This document shows positions 1-7,906 of a DNA stretch of 34,671 nt, piece by piece; the stretch's first letter is position 1, and each line of letters begins with the position of its first letter. Source of the DNA: Candidatus Methylomirabilota bacterium (lineage in GTDB: Bacteria; Methylomirabilota; Methylomirabilia; Methylomirabilales; Methylomirabilaceae); contig JACQQF010000076.1 of assembly GCA_016207095.1 (NCBI GenBank), positions 1-34,671 of the forward strand, read 5' to 3'. The position numbers and the translations under genes were made by a program. The notes beneath the pieces were generated by a model that was not told the origin of the DNA, searched no databases, and saw only the letters and a program-made list of their open reading frames with translations.

Positions 1-688
1 CGCCGGGGGCGACGAGGGCGTCGCCACTCTTGCACCCGTCCGGCACCAGCGTGCAGTGCAGGCGGAGGATCGCCGGCACCTGGACCTTGCCCGCCACGGG
101 CGTGGCGATGACGGTGCTGCTGCCCACCTTGACCCGCTCCACCGCCGGCTCAGGCGGTTGTAGGGCGAGCACCTCGGCCACGGGCGGCTGGCCCCCCGCA
201 GCAAATCGGGCGCCCACCACCAGGGCCCGCGCCCCCTCCTTGTCGAGGCCGGTGAAGGTCCCACGCACTTGCACCACTCCGCTCGGAGGCGCAGGCGGAA
301 GCGGCGGAGGCACAATGGTCAGCGCGCCGGGCCGCCGGGCGACCTCCTGGGTCTCATCGTACAGGACAAGATCATATGTTCCCGCCCCGAGGTCGGGGAG
401 CCTCACTTCGGCGAGATTCGGGCTTTCAGCGAGGTACCCCTTGGCGACCTGGGTGCCGATGAATGCCCGCAGAAACGGGCGCAGGTTCTTCCCTCGGAGT
501 TGCACGCGTAAATCCTTCCCCTCGCTCAACGTCGAGGGCTCCACAGCGGTGATTTGCGGGGCCGGGGGGCGGAAGAGCACGAAGGCCCCGTAGCCGAGAG
601 GGATGAGCAGGAGAAAGAGCAGCCCGACCGCCGCATCGATGAGATTTACCTTGCCAAAGAGGCGTCCGCGGTCGTCAATCAGAGACAT
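1..688 (-). CDS. DUF4330/IPT-domain membrane-anchored protein (3' end off window)
   Basis: Open to the window edge, with 229 residues visible. The N-terminus (MSLIDDRGRLFGKVNLIDAA, residues 1-20) runs into one hydrophobic segment to about residue 38, the signature start of DUF4330 proteins, whose function is unknown. Residues 44-126 (PQITAVEPSTLSEGKDLRV onward) look like an IPT/TIG immunoglobulin-like domain. A proline-rich linker (about 127-136) follows, then a further beta-rich part. It is probably held in the inner membrane with its body in the periplasm. The ATG at 688 has a strong Shine-Dalgarno (GGAGG, 698-702) that starts at the TGA of the upstream membrane protein (704-706), so the two are likely co-transcribed. 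DUF4330 genes often accompany polysaccharide loci, which fits here. Family assignment rests on the N-terminal pattern; the role is unknown. Confidence 0.75.
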   Translation of the reverse strand, partial: MSLIDDRGRLFGKVNLIDAAVGLLFLLLIPLGYGAFVLFRPPAPQITAVEPSTLSEGKDLRVQLRGKNLRPFLRAFIGTQVAKGYLAESPNLAEVRLPDLGAGTYDLVLYDETQEVARRPGALTIVPPPLPPAPPSGVVQVRGTFTGLDKEGARALVVGARFAAGGQPPVAEVLALQPPEPAVERVKVGSSTVIATPVAGKVQVPAILRLHCTLVPDGCKSGDALVAPG

Positions 689-703
689 AGCGCACCCCCT
701 CCC

Positions 704-2173
704 TCACTCTTTGCCGATTCCTTGTCTTCTCCCGCCGCCGCCTTCGGGGGCCCCGACAGGATAGCGGGAGGTGAGGCGGAAAAGCACCGAAACCATTCCC
801 AGTGCGCTCAGCCACACGACAGATGGCACCACCGTATCTCTGAAGCGCACCAAGGAGCCGAAATTCCCGCTATGTAGGGCAATCACGCCGGCGCCAACGA
901 AGATGCATCCAGCCAGAATGAAGGTGACAAGGGCGTCTCTTCGCAGCCCAGCCAGAAAGCCTGCCGCTGCCAGCACCACCAGGGCATACCAGACGATCTG
1001 CTGTGGCAGGAATACCAGCATTGGAGATGAGGCAGTCTGCCAGGGGAGAGGAACGGCCACGAAGCTGACCGCTGCCCTGACAACAAATCGCAGAGCCTCC
1101 GGAGGAGTCATCGAGGGGATTGATGATTGGCCTTCAGAATAGAATCGCTGGTCGAGGAGCTTGTATGCGTGCCCTTGGGTTCTGACGTTTCCAAGGTGTA
1201 CGATAGCAGCACGTCTAAGCTGCCCCATGATCTGGTCCTGGATATCAGACCGAGTAACAAGGTAACGACCCACTATAGATGAAAAAATCAAAAACGCCAT
1301 GAAAAGCCACACTCTTAGTGTGGCGAACCTAGCAACTAAGCCACTGACTATGCCAAAGACTACAGTAACGAACCCTCCAGCCCTGACGGTACTGATAGCG
1401 CCTATCGCCCCAACTGAAACAGCAATTGCAAGTAGGCGCTTCGACCAGTTACTTGCCCGCACCGCCTTCACCGTCCCGACCAAGGCCATCGCCATCAAGA
1501 AGAAGTAGAGCGACTCTTTTAGCGCCGAGATGGACCAGAGGAAGAGGCTGGGCAAAAAGAGCAGGACGAGTAGCCCACCGAGGGCCGGCAGCGGGCCGTA
1601 GGCACGCCGAACCATACGGTGAAGCGCCACTGCCCCAGCCAGGAAGAGCCCCGCATTGAATAGGTGCACTCCATAGGGCGCCGGCCCAAGGAGGACCTGC
1701 AGGTAGGCAAGGACATAGTGGTAGCCGGTCCACCCGTACCCACGGTCAAAGACAAACCAGAGGTGGTCGGGAGGGATGGGGATCCACAACCATGTATTGC
1801 GCATCAAGAGGGAACGTCTTATCGCCAAGCTTTCGTCACCAAAAAAAAAGGAGAAGGAGTGGTGGTCGTGATCTGCAAGCAGGAAAAACCCAGCGATAAC
1901 CAACAGCCTCAGGAAAAGGGCAACGACCAGCAAGCTCAGCACCCAACGGCGCTCGCCATCGGGTAATCCAGTGCCGGCGCAGGTTAAGAGCAGGGCCATC
2001 GCCAGGCCGAACCAGACGGTCATGGGCGACAGGGCGTAGACGGTGCCTACAATGACGGCCACTACCGTCGCCAAGAGCAAGGCCAGCCCCGGTAAACCCA
2101 GGGCCCTACGCTGGGCATCCCGCCGTTCTCTTAAATCCCCTCCCATGCGGAACAAAATTGCCATGTAGGTCAC
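704..2173 (-). CDS. Polytopic GT-C/PMT-like membrane protein, putative glycosyltransferase or polymerase
   Basis: 489 residues with many hydrophobic helices (first about 27-47, then 52-67, 78-100 and more to about 470). An acidic Asp-Glu pair (D113-E114 in FFFGDESLA) sits in the first long loop, the place where GT-C enzymes (ArnT, PMT, GT39/GT83-like) keep their catalytic acid. It may transfer a sugar from a polyprenyl-phosphate donor in the periplasm, or act as an O-unit polymerase, because no other Wzy candidate is obvious. Codons 109-111 form a T9 homopolymer (A9 on the plus strand, 1841-1849) just before the DE pair, a possible slippage site. The start is GTG at 2173; an in-frame ATG lies at 2164, and neither has a strong ribosome site. 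The coding frame is sound; the exact reaction cannot be read from sequence. Confidence 0.7.
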   Translation of the reverse strand: MTYMAILFRMGGDLRERRDAQRRALGLPGLALLLATVVAVIVGTVYALSPMTVWFGLAMALLLTCAGTGLPDGERRWVLSLLVVALFLRLLVIAGFFLLADHDHHSFSFFFGDESLAIRRSLLMRNTWLWIPIPPDHLWFVFDRGYGWTGYHYVLAYLQVLLGPAPYGVHLFNAGLFLAGAVALHRMVRRAYGPLPALGGLLVLLFLPSLFLWSISALKESLYFFLMAMALVGTVKAVRASNWSKRLLAIAVSVGAIGAISTVRAGGFVTVVFGIVSGLVARFATLRVWLFMAFLIFSSIVGRYLVTRSDIQDQIMGQLRRAAIVHLGNVRTQGHAYKLLDQRFYSEGQSSIPSMTPPEALRFVVRAAVSFVAVPLPWQTASSPMLVFLPQQIVWYALVVLAAAGFLAGLRRDALVTFILAGCIFVGAGVIALHSGNFGSLVRFRDTVVPSVVWLSALGMVSVLFRLTSRYPVGAPEGGGGRRQGIGKE

Positions 2174-2207
2174 CGCTTGATCCCGCAGCCCCAGCGTCCT
2201 GTCGGCG

Positions 2208-2279
2208 TTATCCTCTCCTGAACGCTTGCGTCAGAACCTGACCCAACTGTCCGTTCGCTCCGCTGATCAGAACTCGCAC
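2208..2279 (-). pseudogene. Remnant of dTDP-4-dehydrorhamnose reductase (rmlD/rfbD) N-terminus
   Basis: In the 134-nt gap between two genes, a short frame from GTG 2279 reads VRVLISGANGQLGQVLTQAF and stops at TAA 2208-2210 after 23 codons. VLISGANGQLG is the very characteristic NADP-binding start of RmlD (dTDP-4-dehydrorhamnose reductase, about 290-300 residues). A GAGGAG stretch lies upstream at the expected side. Nothing RmlD-like follows, so only the first beta-alpha unit survives. It is best read as the scar of a deleted rhamnose gene; a chance match is unlikely given the consecutive motif. Confidence 0.6.
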
Positions 2280-2307
2280 TTCACTCTTCGTCTCCTCAGG
2301 GGTATCG

Positions 2308-3696
2308 CTACCGCTGGGCGGTATCCGCCGATATCAATTCGGTGTACAGCTCATGGTATTGTCGGGCACCGGCCTCGAGATCGAAGTAGCGCTCGGCGAC
2401 CTCCCGGCAGCGCTTGCCAATCCCCGGGTCACGCAGCACTTCCCTAACGGTGTTTAAGGACGCTTCAAATTCTTCGATCATCGTATTTTCCAGGACCACG
2501 CCGGCGCTGTGGCGTCGCACGATAGAGCCGGAATCACCGACGCCATCATTGATGATGACGGGAACCCCGCATGCGAGAAACTCCCCTAACTTCGTGGCTG
2601 CGGACCCGCGCTTGGAAAAGCACACACGGATGAAAAACATTCCAAGGTCCATTAATCTGATGTAGCTCGGCATGCGGGAGAAGTCAGCTTGAGTGAGCAC
2701 CAGCCTTTCCACCGGGATACCGGCTGCCATCGCATCCTCATAAAGGGTTTGGTGATCATCACGGGTCACGATCAGGATCTTCATTCTTTCGAGCTTCTTC
2801 ACCATCAAGCTCAGGTACTCCAGCATCGCCTGCCGCAAGTACCAATTGCTCATGGTCCCCACGCAACCCACCACGCAAAAGCCGGAGAGGCCGAGCGCCT
2901 CCACCAGAGCGTTATCCTTCGGGCCCGGGCTGAATGACTGAAGGTCGGTACACGTCGGGATGACACGGACGCTCGTGGTCGGCGGCAACCGATATCCCAG
3001 TTCCGGAATGGCCTTAGCCCCTTCGTCGGTCAGACAGACGACCGCATCGGCTGATTCGAGGAACCTACGCTCGCACCGCTTGGTCATGGCATGGATGAGA
3101 CTGTCACGGGACCAATGCCCGCCATCGACCTTCTCATCCGCCCAGAATCCTCGCATGTCGAAGAGAAATCGCACCCCGAACAGCCGCTTTAATGCCAGCC
3201 CGACGAGAGCTGCCACGTATCCTCTGACATGCACCAACTGGATACGCCGAGAGCGGGTCAGCACAATGCTCACGGTAAGAGCCCTGAGCACATCATACGC
3301 CGTCGAGGCAACCAACGGCCGCTTGTGGTATCGCAGCGGAACCCACTCAATTCCCCTCCTCCCTAGGCGTGAACGCATTTTCTCCACACGCGTGGTCTCG
3401 GCGAGGTCCCACTTCTTCTCGAAAGAAATAAGCGTGATACGGCCTTGCCTCGATAGATACTCCAGGTACGCAATGACCTGTGACTCTCCCAGGGGCTCAA
3501 GGACGCCGTCGTACGATACGTAAAGAACCCTCGGCACACAAGCTTCACAGTCGCCAAGGAAAGCCTTGGCCCACAAGTCTTGACTCGTCACTCGATTTCC
3601 ATGCTCGGGGAGGAGGTCGTCATCAGGATTGGAAGGAATGTCACTCTGGCCCATTGAATGCTCGTAGCGAACGGCCGGAGCTATAGTATCTGCCAT
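2308..3696 (-). CDS. GT4-family glycosyltransferase (group 1)
   Basis: 462 residues. After a nonconserved, polar N-terminal extension of about 54 residues (including DCEAC), the GT-B fold starts at PRVLYVSYDGVLEPLGESQV. The C-terminal half carries KLGEFLACGVPVI, the donor-binding glutamate region of GT4 enzymes, and earlier the GCVGTMSNWY strand. Such cytoplasmic enzymes add a sugar from an NDP donor to the lipid-linked repeat unit. There is no signal peptide or membrane span. The gene begins 9 nt after rfbG; the ATG at 3696 has a G-rich stretch (CTGGGGGT) just before it. An internal start nearer codon 55 is possible because the extension is atypical. Donor and acceptor cannot be inferred, although the position next to the CDP-sugar genes makes a deoxyhexose plausible. 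Confidence 0.85.
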   Translation of the reverse strand: MADTIAPAVRYEHSMGQSDIPSNPDDDLLPEHGNRVTSQDLWAKAFLGDCEACVPRVLYVSYDGVLEPLGESQVIAYLEYLSRQGRITLISFEKKWDLAETTRVEKMRSRLGRRGIEWVPLRYHKRPLVASTAYDVLRALTVSIVLTRSRRIQLVHVRGYVAALVGLALKRLFGVRFLFDMRGFWADEKVDGGHWSRDSLIHAMTKRCERRFLESADAVVCLTDEGAKAIPELGYRLPPTTSVRVIPTCTDLQSFSPGPKDNALVEALGLSGFCVVGCVGTMSNWYLRQAMLEYLSLMVKKLERMKILIVTRDDHQTLYEDAMAAGIPVERLVLTQADFSRMPSYIRLMDLGMFFIRVCFSKRGSAATKLGEFLACGVPVIINDGVGDSGSIVRRHSAGVVLENTMIEEFEASLNTVREVLRDPGIGKRCREVAERYFDLEAGARQYHELYTELISADTAQR

Positions 3697-3705
3697 ACCC
3701 CCAGA

Positions 3706-4707
3706 TCATCCCGAGTCAACACGCAGTGGAAGATCCCTTACAAATTCCCTGTACCATTCGATCGTTTCCCTCAGCCCTTGCTCGAGCGTGTATCTCGGTT
3801 TCCAGCCAAACTGATTCCTCGCTTTCTCGGCATCCAGGTATTGATGAGGAATCTCATTCGAGGCGTCGTTCAGGATGACGGGCTCGAGATCCTCCCGCCC
3901 CATCAACCGTTGGATGCATGAGACAAGCTCTAGTACGGTTACCTGTAACTCATTGCTGAAATTGTATGCTTCACCGAACGCACGAGAATTCAACAGGGCT
4001 TCGGCAACCAGAATGTAGGCGTCTACCGCATCCTTGATATAGAAGTAGTCGCGAATGAGTGTGCCGTCGCTCCGGATTATCGGACGTTCTCCCTGGAAGA
4101 GAGACCTAATAGTCCCCGGAACAATCCGATTGAAATTCAGATCCCCGCCCCCGTAGAAGTTACCGCAGCGGGTAATTGCAACCGGAGTGGTATAGGTGTG
4201 CCAATACATTTGTGCAATCAAGTCCGCGCAGCTCTTTGACACGTCATAAGGGTGCCGCCCTACCAGAGGCGTGTCCTCGCGATAGGGAAGTTTGTCCTGA
4301 GTTCCATAGGCCTTGTCGCTCGACGCGAGTACGACGGCACGCACTCGGCGCGCCCTCCTGACGGCCTCCAGAACATTCCAGGTCCCTGCAATATTGGACG
4401 AGAAGGTGGAACGAGGGTTCTCGTTGGCTATGCTGACTAAGGTCTGCGCGGCTAGGTGAAAGACGACTTCTATCTCATACTCATTGAGGATCCGTTCGAT
4501 CAGGTCAAAATCCTCGACCGCTCCACGGACGCACACCACCTGGTTGTGAAGACCCATCACGTAAAAATTAGACCTCGGCACGCTGTCGCGCACCAATCCG
4601 ATCACGTCGGCTTGACGCCGGCAAAGCCACGCCGTAAGCCAAGCGCCTAGGAGCCCTGTGCATCCTGTCACGAGCACTCGTCGTTGTTTCCACATGCTGG
4701 CGGTCAT
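3706..4707 (-). CDS. rfbG: CDP-glucose 4,6-dehydratase
   Basis: 333-residue extended SDR that converts CDP-D-glucose to CDP-4-keto-6-deoxy-D-glucose, the branch point for CDP-linked deoxysugars. It shows the Rossmann motif TGCTGLLG (residues 14-21), the catalytic Y154-x3-K158 (YDVSK), ASSDKAYG (128-135) and the RfbG-diagnostic [19 protein letters not shown] region (180-198), the counterpart of GN.IGGGD in the family. It is slightly shorter than enterobacterial RfbG (about 357). The start at 4707 is supported by GAGG six bases upstream; an internal ATG (codon 5) aligns closer to family starts. It follows an SDR by 37 nt and belongs to a set with rfbF. The key residues are present, so activity is expected. 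Confidence 0.9.
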   Translation of the reverse strand: MTASMWKQRRVLVTGCTGLLGAWLTAWLCRRQADVIGLVRDSVPRSNFYVMGLHNQVVCVRGAVEDFDLIERILNEYEIEVVFHLAAQTLVSIANENPRSTFSSNIAGTWNVLEAVRRARRVRAVVLASSDKAYGTQDKLPYREDTPLVGRHPYDVSKSCADLIAQMYWHTYTTPVAITRCGNFYGGGDLNFNRIVPGTIRSLFQGERPIIRSDGTLIRDYFYIKDAVDAYILVAEALLNSRAFGEAYNFSNELQVTVLELVSCIQRLMGREDLEPVILNDASNEIPHQYLDAEKARNQFGWKPRYTLEQGLRETIEWYREFVRDLPLRVDSG

Positions 4708-4744
4708 TTGCTCCCTCGAATCGCTACGCGTACGCGCGGAAAAA

Positions 4745-5689
4745 TCATTCCCCCCCCCGGCGATACCACCGCACGGTTTCCTCTAGCCCGTCCTCCAGAC
4801 TCGTCGTCGCGGACCAGCCGAGTAATCGCTTGGCCTTGTCCGTTTGAGCGGTCAGGCTCATGATTTCATCAGGACGGTAGGGTAAAGCGCCCCATTTCAA
4901 CATGTTCTGACCGTCCATGGATCGGACAATGATCTCGCCGATTCGTCTCAAGGGGACAGGGTGACCGCCTGCTAAATTTACGATCTCTCCGGAAGGAAAC
5001 TCTTCCGCTTCGACCAACCGGACATAAAGACTCACCGCATCGGCCACATATGAGTAGTCACGTATTTGCTCCCCTCCTGAAAGTTCGATCGCTTCCCTCG
5101 ACAGGCACGCGCGGATGACCCGAGGAACAAACTTATCGCTCCGGTCGGCAGGACCGTAAATGCCGAACGGGCGTACTACGACACTGGGCAGATCAAGGGC
5201 TTTAGACAATTGGCTTACGAGCAATGTCGAGGCGGCCTTGGTAACTCCGTACATGCTGATCGGTTCAAGAACTTCTTCTTCTGAAACGGGGAGAGGTTTG
5301 TTGCCGTACTCGAAGCAGGATCCGCTATGAATGAACCGTCGAACTCCCGCCTCTGCCGACTTTTGTAACAGGAGCTGTGTCCCCGAGATGTTGATCTTTA
5401 TCCCCTCTTCGTACGATCGCTCGCTGTAATTCATGCCGTAGGCGGCACAGTGAATGACGACTTTGGGTTGTGTCGCCCGCAAAGCCGAACGGATAGAGGC
5501 CCCATCCCCAAGGTCCAGCGGTACCCACTGGACCTTGCAAGGCGGACCCGTCAGTCGCCAACGATTTGAGCACGGCCGGTACGTAGCGACAACTTCCTGC
5601 CCCTTTGCAACCAGTGTTCGCACAAGGTGCGATCCGAGAAACCCCGTCGACCCTGTCACCAAGACTGCTCCCATGCGCGTCACACCCAT
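4745..5689 (-). CDS. NAD(P)-dependent SDR epimerase/reductase in CDP-sugar set
   Basis: 314-residue extended SDR with GSTGFLG (residues 13-19), catalytic Y147-x3-K151 (YGVTK), upstream serine region HSGSCFEYG (121-129) and VRPFGIYGP, the usual substrate-loop strand. It lies between rfbF and rfbG, 13 nt after rfbF. The probable role is to reduce or epimerise CDP-4-keto-6-deoxyglucose, by analogy with the RfbJ/RfbS/RfbE-type enzymes of CDP-dideoxyhexose pathways. There is no RfbH 3-dehydrase here, so the product is more likely a 6-deoxy- than a 3,6-dideoxyhexose. The last codons contain an uninterrupted run of nine G (4750-4758) placed so that single-base slippage changes how the protein ends. 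Exact specificity is unknown. Confidence 0.85.
   Translation of the reverse strand: MGVTRMGAVLVTGSTGFLGSHLVRTLVAKGQEVVATYRPCSNRWRLTGPPCKVQWVPLDLGDGASIRSALRATQPKVVIHCAAYGMNYSERSYEEGIKINISGTQLLLQKSAEAGVRRFIHSGSCFEYGNKPLPVSEEEVLEPISMYGVTKAASTLLVSQLSKALDLPSVVVRPFGIYGPADRSDKFVPRVIRACLSREAIELSGGEQIRDYSYVADAVSLYVRLVEAEEFPSGEIVNLAGGHPVPLRRIGEIIVRSMDGQNMLKWGALPYRPDEIMSLTAQTDKAKRLLGWSATTSLEDGLEETVRWYRRGGE
4750..4758 (-). repeat. G9 homopolymer at the SDR/rfbG junction
   Basis: Nine G on the coding strand (C9 on plus) cover codons RRGGE just before the TGA at 4745-4747. With one G fewer, the frame passes the stop, crosses the 37-nt spacer without a stop and enters rfbG in frame at its ATG (4707). With one G more, it is extended by 14 residues and ends in a TGA overlapping the rfbG ATG (ATGA). 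The geometry is read directly from the sequence; biological use is inference, and a homopolymer assembly error is the alternative. Confidence 0.5.
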
Positions 5690-5702
5690 CCCATCCCGGT
5701 CG

Positions 5703-6503
5703 TCACCATATCTTCCACGGCGCTTTACCCGAATCCCACAATTCCTGCAGCCGATGTTTCTCCCTCAGTGTGTCCATCGGAGCCCAGAAGCCTTCATGGC
5801 GAAAGGCCATCAGCTCTCCATCGTTGGCCAGACTCTGCAGGGGACCTGCCTCCCAGACCGTCCTATCACCGTCAATGTACTCGAAGACTCCGGGCTCCAG
5901 TACGAAGAAGCCCCCGTTGATCCAGCCGGCCTCCGTCTGCAACTTTTCGCCAAAGGCCCGGACGTCGCTCTTCTCCAGAACCAAGCTTCCGAAACGTCCG
6001 GGCGGCCTCACCGCGGTCACGGTGGCCAGTTTGCCGTGGCTGCGATGGAACCGGAGCAACGCCCTGATATCCACGTTGCCGACGCCGTCTCCGTAGGTCA
6101 GCATGAACGTTTGGTTTCCGACCCATTGGCTTAAACGCTTGACTCGTCCTCCCGTCTCCGTATGCAGTCCGGTATCAACAAGCGTGACGTGCCAGTCTGG
6201 GGCAATGTTGCTATGGTAGTCGACCTTTCCGGTTGCCAGATGCACGGTCATATCGCTGGTGTGAGGGTGAAAGTTGAAAAAGTATTCTTTGATCACTTCC
6301 GCTTTGTAGCCGAGAGCGAGAAGAAAGTGCTGAACGCCCCACGCGGCATAGATGTTCATGATGTGCCAGAGGATCGGCTGGCCTCCGATCTCCACCATCG
6401 GCTTGGGACGGATGTCGGTTTCCTCTCTCAATCGGGTCCCCATCCCGCCGCAAAGGATTACGACCGGAATGGAACGGAGCAGAGTTCGTTTGGTTTTCCG
6501 CAT
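5703..6503 (-). CDS. rfbF: Glucose-1-phosphate cytidylyltransferase
   Basis: 266 residues, the normal RfbF length. It makes CDP-glucose from CTP and glucose-1-phosphate, the first step to CDP-deoxysugars. It has the nucleotidyltransferase start VVILCGGMGTRLREETDIRP (from residue 14), KPMVEIGGQPILWHIM, the metal-binding TYGDGVGNVD, and the RfbF-typical GWINGGFFVLEPGVFEYIDG and the EGFWAPMDTLREK end. The gene starts at ATG 6503, 15 nt after the end of a GT2 remnant, and is followed 13 nt later by an SDR, then rfbG. All recognisable catalytic motifs are intact. The first about 10 residues (MRKTKRTLLR) precede the conserved start and could be trimmed. Confidence 0.95.
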   Translation of the reverse strand: MRKTKRTLLRSIPVVILCGGMGTRLREETDIRPKPMVEIGGQPILWHIMNIYAAWGVQHFLLALGYKAEVIKEYFFNFHPHTSDMTVHLATGKVDYHSNIAPDWHVTLVDTGLHTETGGRVKRLSQWVGNQTFMLTYGDGVGNVDIRALLRFHRSHGKLATVTAVRPPGRFGSLVLEKSDVRAFGEKLQTEAGWINGGFFVLEPGVFEYIDGDRTVWEAGPLQSLANDGELMAFRHEGFWAPMDTLREKHRLQELWDSGKAPWKIW

Positions 6504-6517
6504 GGTCTACAAGATGG

Positions 6518-6643
6518 TTACGCTTCCGGCTTCTCGATACCTTGGGCGCCTTGCTGGGCGCGCACGATGTAGCACGGCCGTCCCTTCATGTTCTCAAAGA
6601 TGCGGTCCACGTACTCACACACGATCCAGAGCGAGAACTTCAT
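6518..6643 (-). pseudogene. C-terminal remnant of a GtrB/ArnC-type GT2 glycosyltransferase
   Basis: The 212-nt gap between the DegT gene and rfbF holds a frame ending at TAA 6518-6520 that reads SLWIVCEYVDRIFENMKGRP then CYIV. This is the invariant tail of polyprenyl-phosphate GT2 enzymes. The intact GT2 at 13078-14058 in this window ends VAEYVGRIYREVQGRPLYVV, matching at about half the positions including EYV, RI and GRP. Upstream of codon MKF (6643) the frame has no GT2 character, so only the last about 30-40 residues remain. It is too short to be functional and is read as the scar of a deleted gene. Confidence 0.7.
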
Positions 6644-6716
6644 GCTCGAGCTCTGGCACGATGGCGTCCGTTGACGCGGGAGGCGTGACCCCGGGGGGCG
6701 CGTTGAGGCGTCCGGG

Positions 6717-7811
6717 TCAAGCCTCGTTGACGACCCTGGAGATGGCCTCGATGTCGTTCTCCCCAATGTCGTCGTACATGGGCAGGCATACCGCCCTTTG
6801 CGCCAGGCGATTGGTGACAGGCAGCCCGTTGAGCTTCGGGAATCGACGTCCGAAGGGCTGGGCGTGCACCGGCTTCGCGTAATAGTCCCTCAACTGCACG
6901 GCCCGAGCGGCCGCATGGCGGATAATCCGGTCCCGATCCTTTCCGATGGGCGAGAGCGCGGGGAAGAACGGATAGGTTGAAAATTCGCCCTTCTCTTGGA
7001 ATGCGAATCCGCGCAGGCAATGACGATAACGGGCGGCGGCGGCACGCCGTCGCTCAACGCTTGATGGGAGCTGCCTGAGGCTATGCAACCCGATGATGGC
7101 CTGGAATTCCGTCAATTTGGCATTGAGGCCTGGGAATTGAGATATTCTCTCGCGATTCAGTCCGAAATTCTTCATGTCCTCGATCCGCGCGATCAAGTCC
7201 GCGTCCTGACTGGCGACGATGCCGCCTTCGCCCACGGCGAACGGCTTTGTCGCGTGCATTGAGAAGAATTCAGCCGTGCCCTTGGTCCCTTGTCGAGTCC
7301 CATCCCCATATTGGCCGCCGAATCCTGCTGCCGAATCGATGAGGAGGGGCACATCCAATCTGCGGGCGATCTCCCGCCAGGATTCGACATCGGATGGAGA
7401 ACCGAAGGTATTGCAAAGAAGTACGGCGCCGATCTTGTCCTTCCTCTTGAGGATATCCTTCTCATGGCTGGGATCCATCTGCCAGCTCAAGGCATCGACG
7501 TCGGCGAAAAGCGGCATGAGCCCCACCCAATCGATCGCTGACACGGTGGCCACGAAGGTATAACTCGGCACCAAAACCTCACGTCGCTTCCCGTTGACGG
7601 TTGCCCGCAGGCCAAGCATCAGCCCGGCCGTGCAATTGGAGACCACGGCCACTCCCATGCCGTCCAGACATTCCCCGATTTTGGCCGTCAAGAGCCTTTC
7701 GAACGGGCCCATGTTCGTAAAGCAGCCGTTGCGATAGACCTCTTGGAGATCCGGCAGCATTTGCGCCAGCTTGGGAATGTTCGGCTTCAGGAACGGGTAC
7801 CTGATTTTCAT
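6717..7811 (-). CDS. DegT/DnrJ/EryC1/StrS aminotransferase (PLP)
   Basis: 364 residues, typical for sugar aminotransferases that place an amino group on a keto-sugar nucleotide. Motifs: substrate/PLP loop SNCTAGL (58-64), VPSYTFVATV (81-90), LLIDSAAGFGG with the PLP-binding Asp159, and FSMHATKPFAVGEGG with the Schiff-base Lys189. The lysine shows it is an aminotransferase and not an RfbH-type 3-dehydrase, which has histidine there. The acyltransferase just upstream in the transcript (gap 95 nt) suggests an N-acylated 4-amino-4,6-dideoxy or similar sugar. A possible substrate is CDP-4-keto-6-deoxyglucose from rfbF/rfbG immediately downstream; this is inference. The ATG at 7811 opens MKIRYPFLKP, a usual family start. 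The 3' side carries a GT2 remnant. Confidence 0.85.
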   Translation of the reverse strand: MKIRYPFLKPNIPKLAQMLPDLQEVYRNGCFTNMGPFERLLTAKIGECLDGMGVAVVSNCTAGLMLGLRATVNGKRREVLVPSYTFVATVSAIDWVGLMPLFADVDALSWQMDPSHEKDILKRKDKIGAVLLCNTFGSPSDVESWREIARRLDVPLLIDSAAGFGGQYGDGTRQGTKGTAEFFSMHATKPFAVGEGGIVASQDADLIARIEDMKNFGLNRERISQFPGLNAKLTEFQAIIGLHSLRQLPSSVERRRAAAARYRHCLRGFAFQEKGEFSTYPFFPALSPIGKDRDRIIRHAAARAVQLRDYYAKPVHAQPFGRRFPKLNGLPVTNRLAQRAVCLPMYDDIGENDIEAISRVVNEA

Positions 7812-7906
7812 CGATTTCGCCGCGGTGACTACGCGCGCCCCATGGGTCGCCTCACCCGCCCGGGCGCCGCCGCGCAGTTTCCCCCGGCGGTCGGGGAGCG
7901 CCGCGT

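Noticed and set aside
7812..7906. In-frame N-terminal extension of the DegT gene or a further gene remnant
   Set aside because: The frame is open and in phase with the DegT gene, but MKIRYPFLKP is the normal family start and the upstream residues show no family pattern.
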